Assembly (NCBI RefSeq): GCF_007860135.1
Contig: NZ_SJPV01000001.1
Location: 668,939-732,938 of the forward strand
Reading direction: 5' to 3'
Origin: Novipirellula artificiosorum
GTDB lineage: Bacteria > Planctomycetota > Planctomycetia > Pirellulales > Pirellulaceae
DNA: 64,000 nt
Made by a program: the position numbers and the translations under genes. Of the stretch, positions 43,307 to 52,671 are shown in pieces (positions within the stretch are counted from its first letter, which is position 1; each line of letters opens with the position of its first letter). The notes under the pieces are model-generated. The model made no database searches, was not told the DNA's origin, and saw only the letters and a program-made list of their open reading frames with translations.

Positions 43307-44101
43307 TCACCACAACCTGCTAATGCGTTCTGCAGCGGCGATCAATTCGTCTTGAAAGATCAAGCCCGCCGATCCGATGGTCAGGGTCGTGACCACCAAC
43401 AATGCCAATGCATTGATACTCAATCCAACCGCCAACACGTTAATTTGAGGTAACGTTCGGCTGATCAGCCCGGTCAACAAGTTGCTCATCAAGAGTGCCG
43501 CGACAACTGGCGCCGCCACCCGTACACCCGCAGTCATCCCGGCCGACAACTGATCAAGGATTAACGTCATCATCGAATCGGTAAAGACCACATTCCCAGC
43601 CGGGATCGCTTCAAAACTGTCGACCAAGATCCCCAAAATGATGCGGTGACCGCCAACCGCCAACATGACGGCGGTGACAAGCAGCCCAATCATCTTTGCC
43701 AACGTCGGCATGCTGCTGTGCGTGGTCGGATCCACCGAATGACCCAACTGCATTCCGCCCGTGCTGCTGATCATTTCTCCCGCCAACTGAAGCCCGGTCA
43801 CAATCAACTGAATGGTCGAACCAATCAGCAACCCGATCACACCTTCGCGAGCAATGGCAATCGCCAACTCGATCAAATTGTCAATGCGAGGCAAGGATTC
43901 GGGCGCGACATTCGCCGCAACCGGTGGAAGCAAAAGCAACGTCATCGCAATCGCAAGCAGCGCCCGGACTCGGCGGGGTACCCCCGCACTGATCGCCGGC
44001 ATCGACATCAACAGCGTGCTTAACCGCGTCAGCACAAGCACTCCAAGCACCAAGTGGTCAATCGCCCACTGGACCAACGTCTGGAAATCCGCTGGCTGCA
44101 T
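43307..44101 (-). CDS. fliR: Flagellar export apparatus protein FliR
   Basis: The protein of 264 residues has six or so membrane helices and the FliR blocks VLVLTRLSTLLMSMPAISAGVPRRVRALLAIAMTL and LLIGSTIQLIVTGLQLAGEMI (quoted in part by position 17-50 and 92-115). FliR sits in the core of the type III export gate with FliP and FliQ in the inner membrane. Its start codon shares one base with the stop of fliQ (TAATG), giving translational coupling. flhB follows after 7 bp. The order fliP-fliQ-fliR-flhB is the common one. Confidence 0.92.
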   Translation of the reverse strand: MQPADFQTLVQWAIDHLVLGVLVLTRLSTLLMSMPAISAGVPRRVRALLAIAMTLLLLPPVAANVAPESLPRIDNLIELAIAIAREGVIGLLIGSTIQLIVTGLQLAGEMISSTGGMQLGHSVDPTTHSSMPTLAKMIGLLVTAVMLAVGGHRIILGILVDSFEAIPAGNVVFTDSMMTLILDQLSAGMTAGVRVAAPVVAALLMSNLLTGLISRTLPQINVLAVGLSINALALLVVTTLTIGSAGLIFQDELIAAAERISRLW

Positions 44102-44367
44102 TACGGCGAACCTGCGTTTTCAAAAACCACTCGCGTGAACTCGACCATGCGATTGATCAGCCAAGGCATACAAGCAATCATGATCGCCGCCATCGACAAC
44201 AATTTCGGTACAAACGCGACGGTTTGATCTTGCACCTGCGTCAGCGCCTGCAGCAGTCCGATCGCCAATCCCGCAGCCATCCCCACCAGCAGCAGCGGTG
44301 CAGCAATGATCACCGCTGAAATCAACGTTTGACGGCACAGGTCCACGGCGGTGGATGCATCGATCAT
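44101..44367 (-). CDS. fliQ: Flagellar export apparatus protein FliQ
   Basis: The 88-residue protein has the length and two-helix hairpin of FliQ: AVDLCRQTLISAVIIAAPLLL, then LVGMAAGLAIGLLQALTQVQDQTVAFVPKLL (positions 25-55) and a C-terminal MACMPWLINRMVEFTR-like end. It packs around FliP/FliR in the export gate. It begins 13 bp after the end of fliP and its stop overlaps the fliR start by one base, so it is the second gene of the export operon. Confidence 0.92.
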   Translation of the reverse strand: MIDASTAVDLCRQTLISAVIIAAPLLLVGMAAGLAIGLLQALTQVQDQTVAFVPKLLSMAAIMIACMPWLINRMVEFTRVVFENAGSP

Positions 44368-44379
44368 AAAAGTCTACCT

Positions 44380-45345
44380 CTAACCCAATGTTCCAAAACT
44401 ATTCATTAACATCTCGACCACTAACCGCCATCCGTCCACGAGAACGAACAAGAGCAGCTTGAACGGTAACGAGATCACCGCTGGTGGCAACATCAACATC
44501 CCCATCGAAATCGTGACCGAGGCGACAACCAGATCGACAATCAAGAACGGTAAGTAAATCTGAAAGCCCATCAAGAAAGCGGTTTTCAGTTCACTTAAGA
44601 TGAAGGCGGGCAACAAGACACGAAGGGGGACATCCTCAAAGGTACTCGGCAACGGAGCATCGGGATCCATGTAGGTGTAGAACAGATGGACGTCTTCATG
44701 GTTGCCGGCGACATCGATTTGGTTCGACATGAATTCGCGAATCGGAATCGAGCCCGCATCGTAGGCCTCCTCCATCGACATTTCGACGTCTGGATCCGTG
44801 TAGGGCTTGATCGCGTCGTCATACACACGCGTCCAAACAGGCGTCATCACGAACAGCGTCATGAATAACGCAATACTGGTCATCACTTGGCTTGGTGGCA
44901 ACGATTGCAAACCAATCGCTTGACGCAGTAATCCGAGCACGATGATGATGCGAACGTAACAGGTGGTCATCAGCAACACGGCCGGCGCCATGCTGAGCAC
45001 GGTCAGCAGCAAAAGGACCTTCAAACTGCTCGTCAAGCCCTCGGGGCTGGTCCATTGCTCGGGGCCCCCGCCAAGCACGTCGAGTGTTTGAACAGGGATG
45101 CTCAGCGGTTCTTGCTGCACAAGAGAAGGCGCAGTCGAACCACCAGCTTGTTGTGCAGCAGCCTGGGGGGCATCAGCCATCCCGGCGCTCAGCAGTATCA
45201 GCAAGAGGGCAAGCAGACGTTTCAAGCCTCGGGTCGCTCCATCAACGCGGGGGCACTGTCGGTCAGAACACGCCTCGGACTTTAGGAAAAGTTTGGCATT
45301 GAATGAAAGATGGATTTGGTTCTTCGATGCCCAGAAAGGAGGCAT
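44380..45345 (-). CDS. fliP: Flagellar export apparatus protein FliP
   Basis: The 321-residue frame has an ATG start, but the first 35-40 residues before the hydrophobic segment (LKRLLALLLILLSAG) may be too long; a later alternative start is possible. FliP is normally made with a signal peptide, and the cleavable segment here ends near AAAQQA. Family blocks are SMAPAVLLMTTCYVRIIIVL, LRQAIGLQSLPPSQVMTSIALFMTLFVM and, near the C-terminus, FQIYLPFLIVDLVVASVTIS and MGMLMLPPAVISLPFKLLLF. FliP is the main ring subunit of the inner-membrane export gate. It leads the fliPQR-flhB operon; the upstream gap holds an inverted repeat. Confidence 0.92.
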   Translation of the reverse strand: MPPFWASKNQIHLSFNAKLFLKSEACSDRQCPRVDGATRGLKRLLALLLILLSAGMADAPQAAAQQAGGSTAPSLVQQEPLSIPVQTLDVLGGGPEQWTSPEGLTSSLKVLLLLTVLSMAPAVLLMTTCYVRIIIVLGLLRQAIGLQSLPPSQVMTSIALFMTLFVMTPVWTRVYDDAIKPYTDPDVEMSMEEAYDAGSIPIREFMSNQIDVAGNHEDVHLFYTYMDPDAPLPSTFEDVPLRVLLPAFILSELKTAFLMGFQIYLPFLIVDLVVASVTISMGMLMLPPAVISLPFKLLLFVLVDGWRLVVEMLMNSFGTLG

Positions 45346-45570
45346 TGCGAGGAAGATTCCCAGCCATCTCTGTTAGCTAGCAATGCGGTCCAAGCAAACT
45401 CCCTTGGCGATTTCATCCGGCGAAGGTCCCATTCCGTCGACCCACAAGGAAACACGCAAACGGTGTTCGCATCCTACCCATTAGTGGACATCGTGTTCCC
45501 CGAGAAGTAACCTAGTGGTGCATCCACTCGTATTCCGAATCAGCTTGAATTGCGAGTAGGCGTTCGAAGT

Positions 45571-45627
45571 AGGGCCGGTTCCTACCGGCCAAATCACCTG
45601 AGAGTGTGGCCGGTAGGAAACGGCCCT
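45571..45627. repeat. Inverted repeat in the fliP/GH2 divergent gap
   Basis: Arms of 20 bases (45571-45590 and 45608-45627; agggccggttcctaccggcc and its inverted copy) match at 19 of 20 positions around a 17-base loop. It is a strong hairpin in either strand, in the 319-bp gap between fliP and a divergent GH2 gene, about 38 bp before the GH2 start. Each arm itself contains an inverted GCCGGT/ACCGGC. It may be an interspersed REP-like element or a regulatory hairpin; the rest of the gap (45346-45664) shows nothing else. Confidence 0.75.
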
Positions 45628-45664
45628 TCCCGAAAATTGAGCTGCGGCGGAATACTAGGGAAAA

Positions 45665-48181
45665 ATGAGCGAGCGTCATTACCTTCGAACCTCTCCCCCC
45701 CTCCTCACCATGTCCATCAAAAATCGAACCCGCCTCCTGTTTTGCAGCTGCCTGAGTGCTGCCTTTTTCTTTCTCGCGAGCCCAACCTCACTGCATGCTC
45801 AAGGGTTCGGCCAGGCAACGCGGCTCAGCGATTGGCGTTTTCAGCTGGGCGACGTCCCCTATGGCGGCCGCGAACACCTCGATCATTCTGCTTGGCGAGA
45901 GGTCACCGTGCCTCACGACTGGAGCGTTGAACATGCGGCCAGGCCCGACTTGGCCAGCTGCACGGGGTACCTTCCCGGCGGTATCGCATGGTACCGCACC
46001 GACTTGGATCTTTCCGATCGAACGCAGATCGAGAACCAAGGCAAACGGTTCTACCTTTACTTTGGAGGCGTCTACAACAACAGCGAAGTCTTCATCAATG
46101 GAAAGTGGCTGAGCAAACGGCCCAATGGATATGTTTCTTACATGGTTGATCTGACCCCCTACGTGAAACCCGACGGAAAGAACGTGGTGGCCGTTCGCGT
46201 TGATCATAGCCAAAGTGCCGACTCGCGATGGTACACCGGGTCCGGCATCTATCGTGACGTATTTCTGGTCACCGCGAACCCGGTTCATATCGGCTTATGG
46301 GGCATTTATTACACCGCTTCGGTGACGGGCGATTTGGAAACCGGCCAAACGGCAACAATCGACGTGGAAACCAAGATTGAAAATCACACGGGGGCGTCGG
46401 TCACGGTCCAAGTTGCTCACGAGCTTCGCGATCCGTCCGGACAAACCGTCGCCACATCAAGCCAAACGATCGAGGTGGAGGCCGGCGACGATTCTCAGCA
46501 GCAGTTGACGGTCAAGAACCCGCAACTCTGGGAGATCGCCTCGCCCGATCTGTATCAGTTGCATACCAGCGTCCTGAGCGACGGCACGAAGATCGATGAA
46601 AGCACCACCTCGGTTGGCATTCGCAGCTTGACCTTCGATCCCGACAAAGGTTTCGCACTGAACGGGAAATGGACCAAGATCAAGGGCGTCTGTTTACATC
46701 ATGATGCTGGCGTGCTTGGAGCCGCGGTTCCCAAACAAGTTTGGCGCGATCGGCTGCTGCGACTCAAAGAGATTGGCTGTAATGGGATTCGGACCAGCCA
46801 CAATCCCCAGGCAACGGACCTGTACGATCTGTGCGACGAACTGGGGATGCTGGTGATGGACGAGGCTTTCGATGAATGGGAGTACCCAAAGAAGAAGTGG
46901 ATCGAAGGATGGAACGTCGGTACCCCCGGTTTCCAAGGATCGGCGGACTATTTTCGAACCTGGGGTAAGCAGGACCTCGAGTCGATGGTCCGGCGTGATC
47001 GCAACCATCCCTCGGTGATCATGTGGAGCATTGGTAACGAAGTCGATTACCCGAACGATCCCTATAGCCACCCCGTTTTGAGTGAGGAAGGCATCGGCCA
47101 GCCGCATATCGCCGGCTATCAGGAAAGTCAACCGCATGCCGATCGGCTTGGCGAGATTGCCAAAGAACTCGCCGCGGTCGTGCGCAGCTTGGATACATCG
47201 CGTCCCGTGACCGCAGCACTCGCCGGAGCGGTCATGTCCAACGAAACCGCATACCCCGATGCACTTGACGTGGTTGGCTACAACTACACCGAAGACCGTT
47301 ACGTCATGGATCACCAAAAGTACCCGCAGCGTGTGCTGTACGGCAGCGAGACCTCAAGCCGGCTCGATGCGTGGAAAGTGGTTGAGGATAACCCTTTCGT
47401 TTTTGGCCAGTTCATCTGGACCGGCATCGACTACCTTGGCGAAGCCCATCGTTGGCCGTCGCGTGGGTTCACCACGGGATTGATTGATCTCAGCAACCAA
47501 ATCAAACCCAACGGTCACTTCCGCAAATCGGTCTGGTGCGACGAACCGATGGCGTTCTTGGTCACACAGCGGCTGCGAGAATCGCGGTCAGAGCGGCGAC
47601 GTGGTTCCGGTCCGCTTTCACCACACTGGAACTGCCAAAACGACCAAAGCGTTCGTGTGATTTGCTATACCAATGGTGACGCCGCGGAGTTGTTTCTCAA
47701 TGGCCAGTCGCTTGGGGACCGACAACCGCTTGACCCAAAAACTCGCACCATCGAGTGGACGGTCCCCTATCAGCCGGGGCGTTTAGAAGTGGTTGTCGAT
47801 CGTAACGGTGAATCAATTGCGAAGCATCATTTGCAGACATCCGGTTTGCCGTATGCCGTCCGAGTCGACCATGTCTCGGGTACGCTTAAGGGTCGCCACG
47901 ACGTTGCTCTGGCCTACTTAAAAATCGTCGATTCAGAGGGCAATTTCGTCTATCTGTCGGACAACGAGATCACTTGCACGGTGCGAGGCAGTGGCAAGCT
48001 GATCGGTTTGGAGAACGGATCCAATAACGTGACGGAGGACTATACGGACCACCAACACCGCTGTAAGAACGGCCGTTTATTAGCCTACATCCAAGCAACC
48101 GAAGACACCGGCGAGATCCGCGTCGAATTCCATTCACCGCTGCTTGAATCCGAAACGCTCGATTTGACGATCGCAGAGTAA
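45665..48181 (+). CDS. Secreted GH2 glycoside hydrolase (beta-galactosidase-like)
   Basis: The 838-residue protein has a signal peptide; the first ATG (45665) gives a long n-region, and the ATG at 45710 (MSIKNRTRLLF) is an equally likely start. The N-terminal sugar-binding domain contains WREVTVPHDWSVEH and YYFGGVYNNSEVFINGK-like sequence, followed by an immunoglobulin-like domain. The TIM barrel has LKEIGCNGIRTSHNPQATDLYDLCDELGMLVMDEAFDEW (positions 365-405). Acid/base Glu is in SIGNEVDYP and the nucleophile Glu in LYGSETSSR. C-terminal beta domains follow. GH2 retaining enzymes remove terminal beta-linked galactose, glucuronate or mannose. The aglycone preference is not assignable. It acts outside the cytoplasm. 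Confidence 0.9.
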   Translation: MSERHYLRTSPPLLTMSIKNRTRLLFCSCLSAAFFFLASPTSLHAQGFGQATRLSDWRFQLGDVPYGGREHLDHSAWREVTVPHDWSVEHAARPDLASCTGYLPGGIAWYRTDLDLSDRTQIENQGKRFYLYFGGVYNNSEVFINGKWLSKRPNGYVSYMVDLTPYVKPDGKNVVAVRVDHSQSADSRWYTGSGIYRDVFLVTANPVHIGLWGIYYTASVTGDLETGQTATIDVETKIENHTGASVTVQVAHELRDPSGQTVATSSQTIEVEAGDDSQQQLTVKNPQLWEIASPDLYQLHTSVLSDGTKIDESTTSVGIRSLTFDPDKGFALNGKWTKIKGVCLHHDAGVLGAAVPKQVWRDRLLRLKEIGCNGIRTSHNPQATDLYDLCDELGMLVMDEAFDEWEYPKKKWIEGWNVGTPGFQGSADYFRTWGKQDLESMVRRDRNHPSVIMWSIGNEVDYPNDPYSHPVLSEEGIGQPHIAGYQESQPHADRLGEIAKELAAVVRSLDTSRPVTAALAGAVMSNETAYPDALDVVGYNYTEDRYVMDHQKYPQRVLYGSETSSRLDAWKVVEDNPFVFGQFIWTGIDYLGEAHRWPSRGFTTGLIDLSNQIKPNGHFRKSVWCDEPMAFLVTQRLRESRSERRRGSGPLSPHWNCQNDQSVRVICYTNGDAAELFLNGQSLGDRQPLDPKTRTIEWTVPYQPGRLEVVVDRNGESIAKHHLQTSGLPYAVRVDHVSGTLKGRHDVALAYLKIVDSEGNFVYLSDNEITCTVRGSGKLIGLENGSNNVTEDYTDHQHRCKNGRLLAYIQATEDTGEIRVEFHSPLLESETLDLTIAE

Positions 48182-48282
48182 GCCGAATTGGGGTTCGATT
48201 ACACTGGTCTCGATACAAGTCGCGATCATGGATTCTGGCTCCTCCGAAAAACGACAACTAAAAACCGGCACGACCTCTCGGA

Positions 48283-49305
48283 TTAGGGTGGCAGCTGATC
48301 CGGCATCGGTGGTGGAAGACTTCCCTGCCCACGTACCCAACCAATCAGCTTGTACCCGGCTTGTTGCCATCGCCGGAAAAACCAACGACTAATTTGGTAC
48401 GTTACGATCCCAGCAATCGCGTTGTTGAACAAAGTCTCTTTCCACATGTCAACGAAGATATCTTGGCCAGGATTGTACAACGTCAAATTAATGAGTTGGA
48501 GCATCGATTCAAAACCAACGGCGGCAAACAGAAGCAAGATCCCCCGTCTTCGGCCGCTATCGCACATCGAACAAGCAGCGCCCCACAGCACCATCAGACT
48601 CGTCGCTATCGAGCCGATATAGCTTAGGAACAACCACAAATCATTACCGGGGTATTGGATCATCATGGCGGAATCGAAAGTCGATTCGTAGATCCGCCGC
48701 ATGGCTTGATAAAGCGCAAGCACAATCGCAACCAACAGTGTCGTGAGAAACAGCCCCTTGATACTCCAGCCCTTGATCGAGGCAAAGGTCGCTTCGGCTG
48801 CCAAGTCCAACTGGGACCGATCCACCAACTGAAACTGCCAAAATTGCGACGGAATACACATCCCAATCAAGTACATCGGAATGATCAACGAGCCAAATGC
48901 CGCCCAAACGACCAGAGTCAGAGGCGAAGACTGAACAACGTGTACAACTCCCATCTGAGTCAGCAGGCCAACAATCGATAGAACGGTGAAAAAGCCTATC
49001 AGACGAACCAAGTGTGCCTTGGGCGATCGATTGGGAATCCGCCAATGCCACCAAACCGCAACTTGAAGTGCAATTGCGGTTGAAATCCCTTCCTGCGTCT
49101 TATCGAAACACTGCAATGCCGTCTGCAGGTTACCCGAATAGCCATACCAGCCGGTTAGAAACACCGCGCCGACGATTGCGGTGGCAACCGCGACGAGAAA
49201 CCAAACGCCAGTGGCGATGGCCGCGGTCACAAAGAAAATTCGTCGCCGATCGCCTGTTGCTGGCGTCGTGAGCTCGGTAAGTGATTCGATTGTCATGGGG
49301 TTCAT
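48283..49305 (-). CDS. Multi-pass membrane protein of unknown function
   Basis: This 340-residue protein has about seven hydrophobic helices: FFVTAAIATGVWFLVAVATA, TAIALQVAVWW, LIGFFTVLSIVGLLTQMG, LVVWAAFGSLIIPMYLI, GLFLTTLLVAIVLALY, LWLFLSYIGSIATSLMVLWG and ILLLFAAVGFESMLQLI. No transporter, kinase or protease motif is recognised. The C-terminus is basic then Pro-rich (PPPMPDQLPP). It converges with the GH2 gene, 101 bp away. The ATG at 49305 is one of two in frame nine bases apart; either may be used. No close family comes to mind. Confidence 0.65.
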   Translation of the reverse strand: MNPMTIESLTELTTPATGDRRRIFFVTAAIATGVWFLVAVATAIVGAVFLTGWYGYSGNLQTALQCFDKTQEGISTAIALQVAVWWHWRIPNRSPKAHLVRLIGFFTVLSIVGLLTQMGVVHVVQSSPLTLVVWAAFGSLIIPMYLIGMCIPSQFWQFQLVDRSQLDLAAEATFASIKGWSIKGLFLTTLLVAIVLALYQAMRRIYESTFDSAMMIQYPGNDLWLFLSYIGSIATSLMVLWGAACSMCDSGRRRGILLLFAAVGFESMLQLINLTLYNPGQDIFVDMWKETLFNNAIAGIVTYQISRWFFRRWQQAGYKLIGWVRGQGSLPPPMPDQLPP

Positions 49306-49578
49306 CCTAATCGATCGGCTAGACCGATTGATTCATGCGAGTGCAGTTCCACCACAAGAAGGTGTCCAATTCGGTAACCGGAGGGTGTATCGACCTGACA
49401 AACTTCGATGGTCTTTCCAAGAAACAATCGAACAAAGCGGGCTGCGCGTCGCGTACCATGGTTCAAGCCCTTCTTGGGATGGTCACAGAGTTCAAGAACT
49501 CACAGCCACTTTGGCCCGCTCGCGTTGGAGGCCCAAATCGTATCGTGTTCTTTCAATTCCAGCGTAACCGGTAATGCA

Positions 49579-49947
49579 ATGGCCAAGTGCGATCAGGGCT
49601 ACCGCTGCGAAGTCTGCGGGAAAGATGTGACCGCAATCGTCGACAGCGATCTGTATCTTCGTTTCGTGATTGGCGAACTCGATCCCGAGATCCTCCACAC
49701 GACCGCGGAGCGACACATTCGCTGCAATCCGGTGCTGGCCCAGTTTATTGATCACGCCGAATTCGATCCCTTGGTGGTCGACGGGGTGATGGGACGAGCC
49801 AACCTTGACAAGGAGTTTGTCCGCGAGCGGACCGACTTAGTGACCCGCGGATTCGAACGACTACGAGAGATCGCTATCGATGAACGCGATCGAGATGTAA
49901 CGACTTACCCCTTGGCGGAAGTGATCGCGCGGTATCGAGAAGCGTGA
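49579..49947 (+). CDS. Small cysteine-containing hypothetical protein
   Basis: The ATG at 49579 begins MAKCDQGYRCEVCGKDV and gives 122 residues; the longer frame from 49408 adds a Ser/Arg-rich tail without coding character. The CEVCGKDV pair near residue 10 with another Cys in ERHIRCNPV near 53 resembles a half zinc ribbon. The remainder is acidic and alpha-helical, with a repeated Arg/Glu pattern (VRERTDLVTRGFERLREIAI). No catalytic motif is visible. The gene stands alone, with the LplT-like transporter 149 bp downstream. I do not recognise a named family. Confidence 0.6.
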   Translation: MAKCDQGYRCEVCGKDVTAIVDSDLYLRFVIGELDPEILHTTAERHIRCNPVLAQFIDHAEFDPLVVDGVMGRANLDKEFVRERTDLVTRGFERLREIAIDERDRDVTTYPLAEVIARYREA

Positions 49948-50096
49948 GCCAAACCGGACAGGACCTTTGGCGAAGTCTTCCGCTCGAAAGGGGCTCTGTC
50001 ATGGGTAACCGCCCGTTGAGGCAGCGGTTGCAGACCATTTTCTGCTAAGATTCTGGTTTCTTATCCCGTTTCCGCTTCCGAAAGAGTCGATTCAGC

Positions 50097-51458
50097 GTGC
50101 AAAGTAACCTTTTCAAGCAAGGCTTTATGAGCCTCGTGGCGTCGCAGTTTTTCGGTGCCATGAACGACAATGTGCTCAAGGGCGTTTTGACATTCATGGT
50201 GATTGACGGCGCCTGGGCAGGCCAACTCGGCGCCGGAGGGCAAGGGATCGTTGGGATCTGTTTCACGATTCCGTTTATCGTGCTTTCGGGTTACGCCGGC
50301 CAGATTGCCGACCGCTACTCCAAACGGTCCGTGACCCTGTGGGTGAAGATCGCCGAAATTCCGATTGCGATTCTGGCGGGAATTGGTTTCTTTACGGGAA
50401 ACCTCTGGCTGACCCTTTTCGCGCTCATTGCACTGACTTGCCAGAGCTCCTTTTTTGGGCCCGCAAAATACGGCATGATTCCAGAACTCGTGGAAGGTTC
50501 GGACTTGAGCCGCGCGAACGGTACGATCAATATGATGACGAACGTCGCAGTGATCGTCGGCACGCTGTTAGCCGGTGCGGTCGCGGATGGATATAGCCCG
50601 CAGAACGGTTCACCAGGCATGCTTTGGATGCCAATCGTCGCGCTCACGGCGATCGCCATTGCAGGGCTGATTGCCGCTCGGTTCTTGACGCCGCTGCATC
50701 CAGGGGATCGCGACCTCAAATTTGATTTCAACCCCTTTACGACCTACGTCATGGCGATTCGCGAGATGGCGAAGACCCGACTCTTGATGGTGATGATGGC
50801 CTGGGGGTACTTCTACCTGCTCGCCGGAATCGCACTGTTCATCGTGCCCGAATACACGGTGGTGCTGGGGATCAACCGAAGTGAAGCAAGCGTTTTGATG
50901 GGGGTGCTTGGAGTTGCGATCGGCATCGGATGCGCCGTTGCAGGCCTGATTTCCGGGCACCATATCGAGCCACGACTGATTCCGATCGGAGCCGCGGGGT
51001 TGGTGGTCTTCTTTGCCTTGCTAGGCCTCGTCCCTCCGTCGCTTCCCGACATGGCACCGATGGTACGGGTTGCCTTCAGCAACGTTTCATTTTTCATTCT
51101 GGGTGCGGGGTTCTTCGCTGGCTTCTACATCATCCCGCTGCAAGCCTTGCTTCAAAAGCTGTCACCGGATGACGAGCGAGGACGTTTCTTGGGAACGGCG
51201 AATGCCGTTTCGTTTGCTTTCTTAACCTTGGCAGCCTTATTTTATTGGGCCATTCGGCCTGTCTTTGGTAACGCACCGCAAAACATCTTCTGGGTCAGTA
51301 GCGTGCTGATGGCAGCCGGTGCTGCCTTCTTCTTGTGGAAATTGCGTGGAACCGGCTTGGTGATCGGAAGCAAAGCGGATACCGACACGCCGAAGCCCAC
51401 TAGCCTGGAAGCCGACGAAACGGGGAACCCTTACCAGCCACCGATTCAAAACGAATAG
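50097..51458 (+). CDS. MFS transporter of the lysophospholipid transporter (LplT-like) type
   Basis: The 453-residue protein starts at a GTG (50097). QGFMSLVASQFFGAMNDNVLKG is the family N-terminus and IADRYSKRSVTLWVKIAEIPI carries the MFS loop 2-3 motif. ALTCQSSFFGPAKYGMIPELV with RANGTINMMTN is highly characteristic of the LplT/Aas MFS clade. About twelve membrane helices span to residue 425, then a short polar tail. LplT moves lysophospholipids across the inner membrane for re-acylation. Here no acyltransferase domain or gene follows, so a role in lysophospholipid recycling is inferred and another substrate is possible. It is convergent with draT, separated by a gene remnant. Confidence 0.8.
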   Translation: MQSNLFKQGFMSLVASQFFGAMNDNVLKGVLTFMVIDGAWAGQLGAGGQGIVGICFTIPFIVLSGYAGQIADRYSKRSVTLWVKIAEIPIAILAGIGFFTGNLWLTLFALIALTCQSSFFGPAKYGMIPELVEGSDLSRANGTINMMTNVAVIVGTLLAGAVADGYSPQNGSPGMLWMPIVALTAIAIAGLIAARFLTPLHPGDRDLKFDFNPFTTYVMAIREMAKTRLLMVMMAWGYFYLLAGIALFIVPEYTVVLGINRSEASVLMGVLGVAIGIGCAVAGLISGHHIEPRLIPIGAAGLVVFFALLGLVPPSLPDMAPMVRVAFSNVSFFILGAGFFAGFYIIPLQALLQKLSPDDERGRFLGTANAVSFAFLTLAALFYWAIRPVFGNAPQNIFWVSSVLMAAGAAFFLWKLRGTGLVIGSKADTDTPKPTSLEADETGNPYQPPIQNE

Positions 51459-51622
51459 CACTGAGTCGAGCGTGCCCCACGCATTCCAGCTTCACCCTTG
51501 GGATCGAAAACCCGATTTCCGTCGATCGTTCCTTCGCCGGCCACTGCGATATTTTTCAGTTTTTCGCCAACAATGAGTCCTCGGTTCCAACGGTTCTTTT
51601 TCCAATCGTCCGAAGTAAATCC

Positions 51623-51799
51623 TCGGTAGGCATCTTCGTTCGCCAGGCCGACGGAAAGTGGTTATTGCAAGAGTACCAATCGATGGGACAAGCGGCAACG
51701 TTCGAGTCGATCGCCGTTGTGGTTCCGCTGACCGACATCTACCGCAACATCAAGTTTAACGATCCTCTTTCCAGAGAGAGTCTCCGTCCCACTCAGTAG
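51623..51799 (+). pseudogene. Remnant of a Uma2-family nuclease C-terminus
   Basis: A plus-strand frame without a usable start reads SVGIFVRQADGKWLLQEYQS, then MGQAATFESIAVVVPLTDIY and RNIKF before a TAG at 51797. This matches the C-terminal strand-rich end of Uma2-like proteins (W-x-x-x-EY ... IPL-x-x-IY). The frame stays open upstream to about 51465 but without resemblance to the family or an ATG. It overlaps the draT stop by seven bases on the opposite strand. It fills most of the 334-bp gap between the transporter and draT and is probably a decayed gene fragment. Confidence 0.5.
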
Positions 51800-52596
51800 A
51801 TCATTTCGCGAACACGGAATTCGCCGCCGATCACAAGGTATTCGTGCTCGCCTCGTAAAATACTGTTCGGCAAGAGATCGCTAAAAAATATTATTTTCGA
51901 AATCGGTGCTTCAACTTCCCAAACTCGCGAGCCGAATTCCCAGGCGCACTCGCGATCCGTGGTAAACGAACTGAGATTATTGAGTCGCACACAACTGCGG
52001 CGGTCACCCTCTTGGCGAATGACGTCATATTCGCCCGCGTCGTAGGTACCGCGGTACAGTTTCAAATGCTCCGCATCGCGATAACGAAGGCGCAGTTCAT
52101 ATTGGCAGAACTCGTACAACAAATCGAACTGGGAATGGATCGAATTGGTACACGCCATACCTTTCATTCGGTCGACCGCGAATCGGTAATCGTCGTCGTC
52201 GCTGGTTCCAAGCAATCGGCCTCGATGATAGGTGGGCTGAAGTCCAAATCGACTGCGGACCCAATCTTTCAAGACGGCCCCTTCAATGGAATTGGAGTCA
52301 ACTCCCCAGCCATTGAAAAAGCGAATGTAGCTATTTCGCAGTCCGCGACGTGTGCTTCCCGAGTGCTGTTTCCACTCATGAAGTCGAAACTTAACGTTCA
52401 TGAACTCGTCTAAGATTCGGCCACGATCGTGTGGCTGCTCGACATCCGCAATCTTCTTAAAAAAAACCGCGTTCGCTTCACGCACTCCCGACAAACTCAA
52501 GGGCACCGGATGCTCGTTGTATTCTTCCGACGCAATCACCCATGGCGGTAGGTTGCAGAGGTTGACGACGGAATGCTGCGGCGTCGAAACTGGCAT
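51793..52596 (-). CDS. DraT-like NAD+-dinitrogen-reductase ADP-ribosyltransferase
   Basis: The 267-residue protein matches DraT along its length: LPPWVIASEEYNEHPVPL, then NSYIRFFNGWGVDSNSIEGA, VRSRFGLQPTYHRGRL, DLLYEFCQYELRLR and the catalytic end. ADP-ribosyltransferase residues are Arg182 in LKLYRGTYD, Ser210 in NNLSSFTTDRE and the Glu pair in EHEYLVIGGEF (Glu252/Glu259). DraT transfers ADP-ribose from NAD+ to an arginine of nitrogenase Fe protein. No nif gene is in the window and the usual partner, the DraG hydrolase, is replaced by a macrodomain-like gene 75 bp upstream on the same strand. The real target may therefore be another protein. Confidence 0.82.
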   Translation of the reverse strand: MPVSTPQHSVVNLCNLPPWVIASEEYNEHPVPLSLSGVREANAVFFKKIADVEQPHDRGRILDEFMNVKFRLHEWKQHSGSTRRGLRNSYIRFFNGWGVDSNSIEGAVLKDWVRSRFGLQPTYHRGRLLGTSDDDDYRFAVDRMKGMACTNSIHSQFDLLYEFCQYELRLRYRDAEHLKLYRGTYDAGEYDVIRQEGDRRSCVRLNNLSSFTTDRECAWEFGSRVWEVEAPISKIIFFSDLLPNSILRGEHEYLVIGGEFRVREMIY

Positions 52597-52671
52597 GACC
52601 GAATTACCCGATGCTGTAAAGGAGAGCCGAGGGCGGATTATAGCCGGTGCAATCGTGGAAAATCCATTGAC

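Noticed and set aside
51793-52596. DraT taken as evidence for nitrogen fixation
   Set aside because: No nif or draG gene is in the window; the family name alone does not show the target.
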